Shown one piece after another: positions 8,270 through 15,620 of a stretch of 64,000 nucleotides of DNA. The stretch spans positions 496,001 to 560,000 of the forward strand of contig JBDXHU010000002.1 of the NCBI GenBank assembly GCA_039989475.1, written 5' to 3'. Below the pieces are notes generated by a model. That model saw only the letters and a program-made list of their open reading frames with translations. It was not told the DNA's origin and ran no database searches. A program made the position numbers and the translations under genes. The stretch comes from JBDXHU01 sp039989475. Its GTDB lineage: Bacteria; Pseudomonadota; Gammaproteobacteria; Pseudomonadales; Halieaceae. Each line of letters opens with the position of its first letter. Within the stretch, counting starts at the first letter, position 1.

Positions 8270-8659
8270 CTAGCTACCGAAGGTCAGCAAGCGGTCGGAA
8301 TTGAGGCGGGCATCTATCAACTGCCCCAGACCTGACAACTCGAAGGCAGGGTGCGCATTGCTGGCACTGCAGCCATGTCGGCTGGCCTCGCCGGCGTCAA
8401 GCACCCCGCGCTTCAGTGCCGATGCGATACACAGGACCAGGTCAACATTGGACTGCTGGCTCAGCTCAGCCCAGCGTGCGACCCGGTCAACTTCATCCTG
8501 GGCAGGCTGCGCCATGGCATTTCCATGGTAGGTGCCGTCCTGGTAGAAAAATACCCGGTAGATCTCATGACCCGCCAACAGCGCCGCGCGGGCAAACTGC
8601 CAGGCGCTGTCACCGGCCTGGGCCTGGGGCGGGCTGAGTACTAGCAGGGAAAACTTCAT
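8270..8659 (-). CDS. tusD: Sulfur relay protein TusD (DsrE family)
   Basis: 129 residues from the ATG at 8659 (MKFSLLVLSPP). An earlier in-frame ATG at 8689 lies inside the terminator of the upstream gene and is unlikely. TusD holds the active cysteine of TusBCD that takes persulfide from TusA; here it is C77 in VDLVLCIASALKRGV. It is the first gene of tusDCBE-trmA. A strong terminator separates it from yccA, so it needs its own promoter or read-through. Confidence 0.93.
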   Translation of the reverse strand: MKFSLLVLSPPQAQAGDSAWQFARAALLAGHEIYRVFFYQDGTYHGNAMAQPAQDEVDRVARWAELSQQSNVDLVLCIASALKRGVLDAGEASRHGCSASNAHPAFELSGLGQLIDARLNSDRLLTFGS

Positions 8660-8684
8660 CTTAGCCTGGGCTGGAGGATGCACA

Positions 8685-8713
8685 AACAAAAAGCCCCGGC
8701 AGGGCCGGGGCTC
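8685..8713 (-). terminator. Rho-independent terminator after yccA
   Basis: On the minus strand GAGCCCCGGC, a short CCT loop and GCCGGGGCT form a very GC-rich hairpin followed by TTTTTGTTTG. It lies 21 bp past the yccA stop codon. Confidence 0.9.
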
Positions 8714-8733
8714 TTGTTGTTTCTGGCGGCTGC

Positions 8734-9414
8734 CTAGTCATCGCCACTAAGGGCTGTGAGCAGGTGCAGCAGGTGAATAAACAGGTTATAAATGTCCAGG
8801 TACAGTGCGACCGTGGCTCGGATGTAATTGGTTTCTCCACCATTGATGATGCGGCTGGTGTCGAACAGGATCAGGCCGGACATGATCATCACGACCGCAG
8901 CAGAAATCGTCAGCGACAGTGCCGGGATTCCCAGGAAGATATTGGCGATCATCGCTACTATGGCAACGAGCAGGCCTACCATCAGGAAGCCACCCATGTA
9001 AGAAAAATCCTTGCGGGTGGTCAGGGCGTAACCTGAAAGGGCAAAGAACACGACAGCGGTGCCGCCCAGGGCCTGCATAATAAGGGCAGGGCCATTGGCC
9101 ATTCCGGCGTAGTAGTTCAGCATTGGTCCGAGTGCGGCCCCGAGTACGCCGGTAAAGGCAAATACTGCGATCAGGCCCTTGCCGCTATCGGCAGTGCGAT
9201 TCACGACAAACAGCAGTCCAAAGCCAACCAGACTCAGTATCAGGCCCGCGCCGTGAGAGAGCCCCATCGCCATTGCTGCACCAGCGGTCATTGCGCTGAA
9301 CAGCAAGGTCATGCTGAGAAGCATATAGGTATTTTTCAGGACACGGTTGGTGGAGAGCACAGACTCCATGCCACCAGCGTGGGTTGAATACAGGCTCTTG
9401 TCTTGGGTTTGCAT
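8734..9414 (-). CDS. yccA: Bax inhibitor-1 family membrane protein YccA
   Basis: 226 residues with seven predicted membrane helices and the family C-terminus LYLDIYNLFIHLLHLLTALSG. In E. coli YccA interacts with and modulates the FtsH protease, and the gene lies next to tusE, a linkage kept here. The N-terminus MQTQDKSLYSTHAGGMESVLSTN is a short cytosolic tail. The ATG is preceded by a GGAGC Shine-Dalgarno. A sigma70-like promoter is visible at 9460-9487, and transcription ends at the hairpin 8685-8713. Confidence 0.92.
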   Translation of the reverse strand: MQTQDKSLYSTHAGGMESVLSTNRVLKNTYMLLSMTLLFSAMTAGAAMAMGLSHGAGLILSLVGFGLLFVVNRTADSGKGLIAVFAFTGVLGAALGPMLNYYAGMANGPALIMQALGGTAVVFFALSGYALTTRKDFSYMGGFLMVGLLVAIVAMIANIFLGIPALSLTISAAVVMIMSGLILFDTSRIINGGETNYIRATVALYLDIYNLFIHLLHLLTALSGDD

Positions 9415-9459
9415 GCTACAGCTCCATTAATCGGCAACGCGCCGTTATCAGTTAGACAG

Positions 9460-9487
9460 ATAATAAGTCCGAAATATCCAAAATCAA
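9460..9487 (-). promoter_or_regulatory. Candidate sigma70 promoter for yccA
   Basis: On the minus strand TTGATT (9487-9482) and TATTAT (9465-9460) are separated by 16 bp. The -10 matches the consensus at 5 of 6 positions and the -35 at 4 of 6. It lies about 45 bp before the yccA start codon. Confidence 0.55.
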
Positions 9488-9619
9488 GTCTTGTTCGTCT
9501 TCTGTCGCAACTTGTATGGTCCGGGAGTCAATCTATAGCCCCTTGATTTGTAGGGCTTTTATCGGGGTGTATGGGCTGGTATCGCGCCCATGCCGGGGAA
9601 TGTAGGCACCTGGGAAAAG

Positions 9620-9707
9620 TGGCGGTGGGCGTAGGATTCGAACCTACGGAGGGTCTCCCCTCAACGGTTTTCAAGACCGCCGCTTTCGACCGCTCAGCCA
9701 GCCCACC
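9620..9707 (-). tRNA. tRNA-Ser(UGA)
   Basis: 88 nt including an encoded CCA. The acceptor arms GGTGGGC and GCCCACC pair fully. The anticodon loop CTTGAAA gives anticodon TGA (plus-strand 9671-9673), reading UCA. A long variable arm (GAGGGGAGACCCTC) identifies a class II serine tRNA, and the T-arm GTAGG-TTCGAAT-CCTAC is intact. It lies downstream of rne on the same strand. Confidence 0.97.
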
Positions 9708-9780
9708 GGAAAGATATAGCTGCTGCGGCAAGCCGCAGCAGGCGAGGATTATACAGCTCTGTTTTTCGCTGACAAGCCTT

Positions 9781-12700
9781 CTATTGGCTCTCGGATTCCG
9801 GCATGGATGCCGTGCCTGAGCGATCCCGTGGGTCATTGGCAGCACGTGGGGCCGCCTCGCGTTTTTGCTCCACCGGAGGCGCAATATCACCACTGAAAAG
9901 CTCACGATGACCGGTTTCAATAGTGACTGCCTCCACCGGTTTCGGTGCAGATCTAGGGTCGTTGCTGGCGCGTCCGCCGCTGGCCGCAGCCGGCGCGGGT
10001 TCTTCAATCGTTGAAGGCTCTTCACTCGCTGAGGGCTCTTCACTAGCTGAAGGCTCTTCACTAGCTGAAGGCTCTTCCTCGACAATCGCTGAGGGCTCTT
10101 CATCCGCTGAAGGCTCTTCACTCGCTGAAGGCTCTTCCTCGACAACCGCTGAAGGCTCTTCACTGGCTGAAGGCTCTTCACTGGCTGAGGGCTCTACAGC
10201 TTCCGTCACGGCGGGGGCCGGCTCAGCGGCAAACTCTGCCGCAGGTTCCGCAACAGTCTCCACTGGGGCAGTCCCTACTGCGGCATCTGCTGTCGCGGTG
10301 TCTATATCTTGTTGTTGTGGCTCGATGGCGACTACTTCGGCGCCAGCGGTAGCAACAGCTTCAGTCCCAGCTACCGCAACTTCGGTAATAGCATCAGAGG
10401 ACTCTTCCGGACGCTTGCCGCGACGGCGGCGACGGGGCTTGTCATCTCCTCGCTGCTCGGCCGGCCGCTTGCGCGGACGATCTTGCGACTGCTCGCTGGC
10501 GACTACTGCATCGTCCTGCTGCTCTGCCCTGGCTTCCTGATTGTTCTCCTGATTGCTGTCCTGGTTGCGATCGCGGTCACGGCCGCGTCCACGGCGACGC
10601 CTGCCACGGCCTTCACCGCCCTGTTCCTCACCCTGACGACCTTCTTCACGCTGGCGGCCTTCTTCCTGTTGACGGCGTGCTTCTGTCTGGACGCTATCAT
10701 CGCGCTGACGGCTCTCATCACGCTGACGGTTCTCGCCTCGCTGACGGTTTTCACCCCGCTTACGGCCTTCGCCACGCTGGCGACCATCATCGCGCTGACG
10801 GCTCTCGTCTCGCTGACGGCTCTCGTCTCGCTGACGGCTATCATCGCGCTGACGGCTCTCGTCTCGCTGACGGCTCTCCTGTTGGGAGTCAGCAGCAACC
10901 TGGCGTTTATCATCCTGGTCCTTGCGGCCGCGCTGGCGTCCATCCTCTGCGTTGCGCTGACGGTTATCACCACGACCGCGGCCACGACCACCGCGACTGC
11001 GATTGCGGCCACGGTTTTCCTGGCGTCCGCGTTGGCCACGATTGTCACTGCGCTTACCGCGTGCTTGCTTGTCCTTCGGTTCGCTGACCTCCGGTTCTGC
11101 TTCGGCGCCACCAAACAGGGCAGTAGCTATACGTTTGAACAAGCCGGGTTTAGCCGCGTCTTTCTTATCGCCTGACCCGCCTCGGCGTGCTTGCTTGTCT
11201 TGTTGGCCTGCATCTTTGCTGGGCTCTGGCGCCGGCTGCTGTGGTGCGACGCTCTGCACAGCGGCCTGCTGTTGAGGAACATCCACTGGCACATCTGCCG
11301 GTACCTCTTCTTCCTCCGGAGTAATGTCGATTTCGAATGACAAGTCCTTGCGCTCTACAACCTCATCATCTCGCAGACGTTCAACTTCGAAGTGTGGCGT
11401 CTCCATGTTCTCGTTGGCCAGCACGACCACGCGTACCTTGGTCAACTCTTCGATATCGGTCAGTCCCGAACGCTTCTCGTTGAGCAGATAGGTAGCAACC
11501 GGCACCGGCACAATAGCGCGCACTTCAGCAGAGCGTTCTTTGATGGCTTCTTCTTCCAGCAGGCGCAGAATAGCCAGCGCCAGCGACTTGGTGTCGCGTA
11601 TGGCGCCCTGACCGCTGCAGCGTGGGCAGACGATGGCGCTGGTTTCTCCCAGCGAGGGTCGCAGCCGCTGGCGTGACATTTCAAGCAAGCCAAAGCGCGA
11701 GATGCGACCGACCTGGACCCTGGCCCGGTCAATCTCCAGGGCATCGCGCATGCGGTTTTCCACAGCGCGCTGGTTGCGCGCCGCCAGCATATCGATGAAA
11801 TCAATTACAATCAGGCCGCCCATATCTCGCAGGCGCAGTTGGCGAGCAACTTCATCTGCTGCTTCCAGGTTGGTCTGCAGCGCAGTGTCTTCAATATCCT
11901 TGCCGCGGGTGGCGCGGGCCGAGTTGATATCAATAGACACCAGGGCCTCGGTGGGGTCGATCACAATCGAGCCACCGGAGGGCAGCCGCACTTCACGCTG
12001 GAAGGCCGTTTCGATCTGGCTCTCGATCTGAAAGCGGTTGAACATGGGGATGGTATCTTCGTAACGACGGATACGATTCTCGTACTGGGGCATGATATGG
12101 CTGACAAAAGTCAGTGCATGCTGGTGCGCTTCGGGAGCGTCGATGAGAACCTGGTCGATGTCGTCGCGCAGGTAATCCCGAATGGCACGGATAATGACAT
12201 TGCTTTCCTGCAGCAGCAGGGAAGGTGCTTTTTCTTCGTCGCTGGCTTCCTTAACCGCGTCCCAGAGCTGGGTCAGGTAATTCAGGTCCCACTGCAGTTC
12301 TTCGCCGCGGCGACCAATACCCGCGGTGCGGATGATGACGCCCATGCCGTCGGCCAGTTCCAGTGAATTCAGCGCGTCGCGCAGGTCGCTGCGGTCTTCG
12401 CCTTCAATCCGGCGAGAAATACCGCCGGCGCGGGGATTGTTGGGCATCAGTACCAGGTAACGCCCGGCGAGGCTGATAAAGGTGGTCAGGGCGGCGCCCT
12501 TGTTGCCGCGCTCTTCTTTGTCTACCTGGACAATAACTTCGGTGCCTTCTTTAACCAGGTCCCTGATCTTGGGACGACCTTCGCCATTACCACCCCCTTT
12601 CTTGGTGAAGTATTCGCGGGCAATCTCCTTCATCGGCAGGAAGCCGTGACGTTCCGCACCGAAATCCACAAATGCGGCTTCCAGGCTTGGTTCTACCCGG

Positions 12701-12840
12701 GTTATTTTGCCTTTGTAGATATTGGATTTTTTCTGGACGCGGGTGCGATTTTCTATGTCGAGGTCGTAGAGGCGTTGCCCGTCGACCATGGCAACTCGCA
12801 ACTCTTCAGGTTGAGTTGCATTGATTAGCATTTTTTTCAT
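9781..12840 (-). CDS. rne: Ribonuclease E
   Basis: 1019 residues from the ATG at 12840 (MKKMLINATQPEELRVA), as in E. coli. An upstream in-frame extension is leader sequence. RNase E is the essential endonuclease of mRNA decay and rRNA/tRNA processing and the scaffold of the degradosome. The S1 domain is at about 35-125. Catalytic aspartates are in VSIDINSARATRG (about 303) and LIVIDFIDM (about 346), and the Zn-link is CPRCSGQG (about 404-407). KPGLFKRIATALFGG near 565-580 looks like the membrane-binding helix. The tail holds an Arg-rich repeat region (about 600-790), an acidic PSASEE repeat region (about 880-945) and two NDPR motifs. Autoregulation through the long leader is likely. Confidence 0.96.
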   Translation of the reverse strand: MKKMLINATQPEELRVAMVDGQRLYDLDIENRTRVQKKSNIYKGKITRVEPSLEAAFVDFGAERHGFLPMKEIAREYFTKKGGGNGEGRPKIRDLVKEGTEVIVQVDKEERGNKGAALTTFISLAGRYLVLMPNNPRAGGISRRIEGEDRSDLRDALNSLELADGMGVIIRTAGIGRRGEELQWDLNYLTQLWDAVKEASDEEKAPSLLLQESNVIIRAIRDYLRDDIDQVLIDAPEAHQHALTFVSHIMPQYENRIRRYEDTIPMFNRFQIESQIETAFQREVRLPSGGSIVIDPTEALVSIDINSARATRGKDIEDTALQTNLEAADEVARQLRLRDMGGLIVIDFIDMLAARNQRAVENRMRDALEIDRARVQVGRISRFGLLEMSRQRLRPSLGETSAIVCPRCSGQGAIRDTKSLALAILRLLEEEAIKERSAEVRAIVPVPVATYLLNEKRSGLTDIEELTKVRVVVLANENMETPHFEVERLRDDEVVERKDLSFEIDITPEEEEVPADVPVDVPQQQAAVQSVAPQQPAPEPSKDAGQQDKQARRGGSGDKKDAAKPGLFKRIATALFGGAEAEPEVSEPKDKQARGKRSDNRGQRGRQENRGRNRSRGGRGRGRGDNRQRNAEDGRQRGRKDQDDKRQVAADSQQESRQRDESRQRDDSRQRDESRQRDESRQRDDGRQRGEGRKRGENRQRGENRQRDESRQRDDSVQTEARRQQEEGRQREEGRQGEEQGGEGRGRRRRGRGRDRDRNQDSNQENNQEARAEQQDDAVVASEQSQDRPRKRPAEQRGDDKPRRRRRGKRPEESSDAITEVAVAGTEAVATAGAEVVAIEPQQQDIDTATADAAVGTAPVETVAEPAAEFAAEPAPAVTEAVEPSASEEPSASEEPSAVVEEEPSASEEPSADEEPSAIVEEEPSASEEPSASEEPSASEEPSTIEEPAPAAASGGRASNDPRSAPKPVEAVTIETGHRELFSGDIAPPVEQKREAAPRAANDPRDRSGTASMPESESQ
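10011..10196 (-). repeat. Tandem repeats encoding the PSASEE region of RNase E
   Basis: About ten copies of an 18-bp unit (coding EPSASE-type hexads) are arranged inside three roughly 60-bp higher-order blocks (10021-10080, 10081-10140, 10141-10196). The second block and part of the third open with a VVEEE/IVEEE interruption. Copies are near-identical at DNA level, so they probably expand and contract by slippage or recombination. Confidence 0.85.
10690..10880 (-). repeat. Tandem repeats encoding the RQRDES/RQRDDS region of RNase E
   Basis: About ten copies of an 18-bp unit with core CGCTGACGG on the plus strand encode hexads such as RQRDES, RQRDDS, RQRGEN and RKRGEN. The region is part of the Arg-rich, RNA- and protein-binding scaffold. 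The central copies (10790-10870) are nearly perfect. Confidence 0.85.
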
Positions 12841-13313
12841 GTGTACCACACTATTTGTGGCACAGCGGGAGCCGCGGTAGTTGAAGCCAGTTGCGGGGTC
12901 TAACCCTCGCCATCTCGCCAGGTCCTCCACCGTTCATAGATGGGGACTTGCGTTGTTTCGTCTTACCTTAAGCCGACCAGACAAATGCCCTGTGTGTCAC
13001 ATCTGTACTGTGTAAGGTCTTGCTTCAGGTTTTTGCTTCTGGACCAGCTGCCACATGCACCTGGCCCACACGAATTTCTGCTCTTGCTCAACTGTCCGCC
13101 AGCTTCTTGCTGTGCGGTTCATTCACGTGTCGCGCAATTTCTGGTTGTCGACACTCGTATAAAACGTATATGTTGTGCCCGCGTGGCCGCTTCATGGCTG
13201 CGGCCGCCACCTCACCTGGGCAGTCATTCGCCGGTGAGCGCGCTGGAAACTGCGCGGTAGTTCGTACGACGTGCGCGATCCTTGTTACCGGATCCCTTGG
13301 GTCACAGGGCGGC
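12841..13313 (-). other. Long rne 5' leader
   Basis: This stretch of over 470 bp holds no convincing gene. The open frames across it have no family likeness. With the promoter at 13314-13342, the rne transcript would carry a leader of about 465 nt. E. coli rne also has a long leader (about 360 nt) used for autoregulation by RNase E cleavage. No sequence-level match to the E. coli hairpins was attempted. Confidence 0.6.
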
Positions 13314-13342
13314 AATATAGCAGCAATTTCTAAGCCCATCAA
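13314..13342 (-). promoter_or_regulatory. Candidate sigma70 promoter for rne
   Basis: On the minus strand TTGATG (13342-13337) and TATATT (13319-13314) are spaced by 17 bp. The -10 matches at 5 of 6 positions and the -35 at 4 of 6. The predicted start is near 13307, far from the rne start codon, which implies a long leader. Confidence 0.6.
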
Positions 13343-13362
13343 ATAGTTACAGATAGTTACAG
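13343..13362 (+). repeat. 10-bp tandem duplication just before rluC
   Basis: ATAGTTACAG occurs twice back to back, ending 3 bp before the rluC start codon. It overlaps the place where a Shine-Dalgarno would be expected, and none is evident. The duplication could affect translation initiation, but this is speculative. Confidence 0.6.
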
Positions 13363-13365
13363 ATT

Positions 13366-14295
13366 ATGAGCCAGGCCCGAATAATTGAAGTCAGCGAGGA
13401 CTATGCCGGGCAAAGGCTGGATAACTTCCTGCTGCGTGAACTAAAAGGCGTCCCCAAGACGCGTCTCTATAAAGCGTTTCGAAAAGGCGAGGTGCGGGTT
13501 AATAAAGGCAGGGTCAAGGGAGATTACCGCCTGGTAGCCGGCGACCAGGTGCGCATTCCTCCCCTGCGAGTGGCAGAAAGATCCGCCCCCACCAGGGTCC
13601 CAGCACGCTGGTCTGCTTTGCTGGAGCAAAATCTGCTTTATGAGGATTCGGGGCTGTGGGTATTGAATAAACCCTCGGGCCTGGCCGTGCACGGCGGCAG
13701 CGGTTTGAAAGTTGGCTTGATTGAATGCCTGCGCCTGCTGGAGCCAGAGGCACGCTACATGGAACTGGTCCACAGACTTGACCGTGATACCTCCGGTTGC
13801 ATCATGGTGGCCCGCAAAGCCCCGGTACTTAAAGCTCTGCACAAGTTGTTGCGTGAAGACAAGGTGGATAAACGCTACCTCGCCCTGGTGGCAGGTCGCT
13901 GGTCGCCGCGGCGACGCTTTGTCGAGGCGCCCTTGCAAAAGAATACCCTTAAGTCCGGCGAGCGTATGGTGCGGGTAGACCGGGAGGGCAAGACAGCGAG
14001 AACAGAATTCAGTGTAGTGGAGCGCTTCGATGACGCCACGCTCATCGAAGCCAAACCCATAACCGGGCGCACCCACCAGATACGTGTGCACGCCCAACAC
14101 GCCGGCCACCCAATCCTGGGGGATGAAAAGTATGGTGATCGAGATGCCAATCGGTGGGCCGCAGGGCAGGGACTGCAACGACTGTTCCTGCACGCCGCAT
14201 CCTTGAAGCTGAGCCTGCCCGACAGCGGCCGTTTGTCGGTCTCCGCGCCACTCGATCGAAATCTCGAAATACTTCTTGAAAAGCTTCGTAAGTAA
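13366..14295 (+). CDS. rluC: 23S rRNA pseudouridine synthase RluC
   Basis: 309 residues. RluC converts U955, U2504 and U2580 (E. coli numbering) of 23S rRNA to pseudouridine. An S4 RNA-binding domain occupies about 15-75 (QRLDNFLLRELKGVPKTRLY). The catalytic motif HRLDRDTSG has D139 as nucleophile. GRTHQIRVHAQHAGHPILGD is the conserved RluA-family binding segment. The gene is divergent from rne, as in E. coli and Pseudomonas. The next gene starts 4 bp after the stop, so they share a transcript. Confidence 0.95.
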   Translation: MSQARIIEVSEDYAGQRLDNFLLRELKGVPKTRLYKAFRKGEVRVNKGRVKGDYRLVAGDQVRIPPLRVAERSAPTRVPARWSALLEQNLLYEDSGLWVLNKPSGLAVHGGSGLKVGLIECLRLLEPEARYMELVHRLDRDTSGCIMVARKAPVLKALHKLLREDKVDKRYLALVAGRWSPRRRFVEAPLQKNTLKSGERMVRVDREGKTARTEFSVVERFDDATLIEAKPITGRTHQIRVHAQHAGHPILGDEKYGDRDANRWAAGQGLQRLFLHAASLKLSLPDSGRLSVSAPLDRNLEILLEKLRK

Positions 14296-14299
14296 TTGA

Positions 14300-14941
14300 A
14301 TGTTAATAATATTTGACTGGGATGGCACTCTCTGCGACTCGACCGGGCGCATCGTAGAGGCGATGCAACTGGCAGCGCGTGAGAGTGATGTCGAGGAGCC
14401 AGCCGGCGCCGCCGTTGAGAACATCATCGGCCTTGGCTTGCCGGAAGCCATGCAGGCACTGTTCCCGGAGCTGGACGACGCTGCCCGTACCCAGCTGCGC
14501 GAGAATTACTCGCGCTGCTACGTTGAGCTTGACCAGGAGCCGGCAGAACTGTTTCCCGGCGCCATGGATACCCTGGAGCAGTTGCGTTCACGCGGCCACT
14601 TGTTAGCGGTGGCTACAGGCAAAAGCCGGCGCGGACTGGATCGGGTGACACGGGGCTTGAACATGGCGGGCTATTTCGATGGCAGCCGCTGTGCCGATGA
14701 AACCCGCTCCAAGCCACACCCTCTTATGGTGCAGGAACTACTGCAGCAGTTACTGGTACCCGCCACGGAAGCCGTGGTCATCGGTGACAGCGAATACGAT
14801 CTGGCTATGGCACGGTCGGCGTCGGTGACGGCCGTTGGCGTCAGTTTCGGTGTTCACAGTGTGGAGCGGCTGGCTCAGCACCAGCCCGAGGCCATTGTCG
14901 ATGCCTTGCCGGAGTTGTTAAGCCTCGAGTTCATCAGCTGA
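14300..14941 (+). CDS. HAD-IA hydrolase, phosphoglycolate phosphatase-like
   Basis: 213 residues. Motif I is FDWDGTLCDS (nucleophile D6, acid D8), motif II lies in VATGKSRRG, and motif III/IV is SKPHP...VIGDSEYDLAMA. The alpha-helical cap between about 15 and 80 marks subclass IA. The physiological substrate is unknown; it is a small phosphate ester by family. The gene follows rluC by 4 bp, a pairing common in Pseudomonas relatives. In Pseudomonas a signal peptide peptidase gene often follows, but here the convergent maf comes next. Confidence 0.88.
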   Translation: MLIIFDWDGTLCDSTGRIVEAMQLAARESDVEEPAGAAVENIIGLGLPEAMQALFPELDDAARTQLRENYSRCYVELDQEPAELFPGAMDTLEQLRSRGHLLAVATGKSRRGLDRVTRGLNMAGYFDGSRCADETRSKPHPLMVQELLQQLLVPATEAVVIGDSEYDLAMARSASVTAVGVSFGVHSVERLAQHQPEAIVDALPELLSLEFIS

Positions 14942-14950
14942 GAGCCGCTG

Positions 14951-15535
14951 TCAGTCAGCCGGTCGCAGTGGATGCATGCCGATTTGACCCAGCATCTGGC
15001 ACAGGGCTATCAGTGGCAGGCCTTCCAGGGCGGTAGGGTCGTCGCCCTCAAGCCGCTCGAACAGGCTGATGCCCAGTCCTTCACATTTGAAACTACCGGC
15101 ACAATCGAAGGGTTGTTCCAGCTCAAGGTAGCGCTGGATTTCGGCGTCTGTCAGTTCCCTGAAATGTACAGTAAAGGGCACGCTGGTGGCATTGTCCTCA
15201 AACCCGGGTGCGAGCTGACAGAGCCCGGTGTGGAACTCCAGCCGACGCCCGCTGCTCCTGCGCAGCTGCTCAAAGGCGCGATCAAAGCTGCCTGGCTTAC
15301 CCAGCAGCTCGCCGTCGAGGCTGGCCACCTGGTCGCTGCCGATCACCACAGCATCGGAAAAACGCTGGGCAATCACCCTGGCCTTTTCGGTCGCAAGACG
15401 CAGGGACAGCTCTCCAGGCGGCTCACCTTCGCGTGGACTTTCGTCAATATCGGGAGCCACCGCAGTGAACGGAATTTCCAGGCGCTTCAGTAATGCCTGT
15501 CGATAGCTCGAGGCGGAGGCCAATATCAGTTTCAT
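14951..15535 (-). CDS. maf: Maf-type m7GTP pyrophosphatase (YceF subgroup)
   Basis: 194 residues. Maf proteins hydrolyse non-canonical or methylated nucleoside triphosphates to monophosphates, and the YceF subgroup prefers m7GTP. Visible features are the N-terminal LILASASSYRQALL, the APDIDESP loop, the catalytic IGSDQVASLDG segment, and CAGSFKCEGLGISLFERLEGDDPTALEGLPLI in pieces along the C-terminus, all very close to E. coli YceF. It is convergent with the HAD gene and divergent from yceD. Confidence 0.92.
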   Translation of the reverse strand: MKLILASASSYRQALLKRLEIPFTAVAPDIDESPREGEPPGELSLRLATEKARVIAQRFSDAVVIGSDQVASLDGELLGKPGSFDRAFEQLRRSSGRRLEFHTGLCQLAPGFEDNATSVPFTVHFRELTDAEIQRYLELEQPFDCAGSFKCEGLGISLFERLEGDDPTALEGLPLIALCQMLGQIGMHPLRPAD

Positions 15536-15582
15536 CGATGTCCTGCGATGTTATAGAACTGCCTGTATTTTAAAGAATTTTT

Positions 15583-15611
15583 TTGACAAGGCACGATTCC
15601 GTCCCTATGAT
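15583..15611 (+). promoter_or_regulatory. Near-consensus sigma70 promoter for yceD-rpmF-plsX
   Basis: TTGACA at 15583-15588 is a perfect -35. TATGAT at 15606-15611 follows after exactly 17 bp and matches the -10 consensus at 5 of 6 positions. The predicted transcription start is near 15618, only about 3 bases before the yceD ATG. Confidence 0.8.
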
Positions 15612-15620
15612 TGCGCGCCT

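Noticed and set aside
9528..10181. Minus-strand frame of 217 codons covering tRNA-Ser and the 3' end of rne
   Set aside because: It runs through a tRNA gene and reads repeat DNA in the wrong frame (repeated KSLQ units).
10011..10880. CRISPR-like array
   Set aside because: The repeats are contiguous 18-bp coding units without unique spacers and lie inside the rne reading frame.
9923..11175. Long plus-strand open frames (205 and 288 codons) opposite the RNase E tail
   Set aside because: They are low-complexity translations of the 18-bp repeats, which keep all frames open. The minus-strand rne frame explains the DNA completely.
12940..13346. Overlapping plus- and minus-strand frames between rne and rluC
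   Set aside because: No family likeness, no ribosome-binding site, and the region fits the rne leader and promoter.
13441..14451. 336-codon minus-strand frame opposite rluC
   Set aside because: It is a shadow of the well-supported rluC gene in high-GC DNA.
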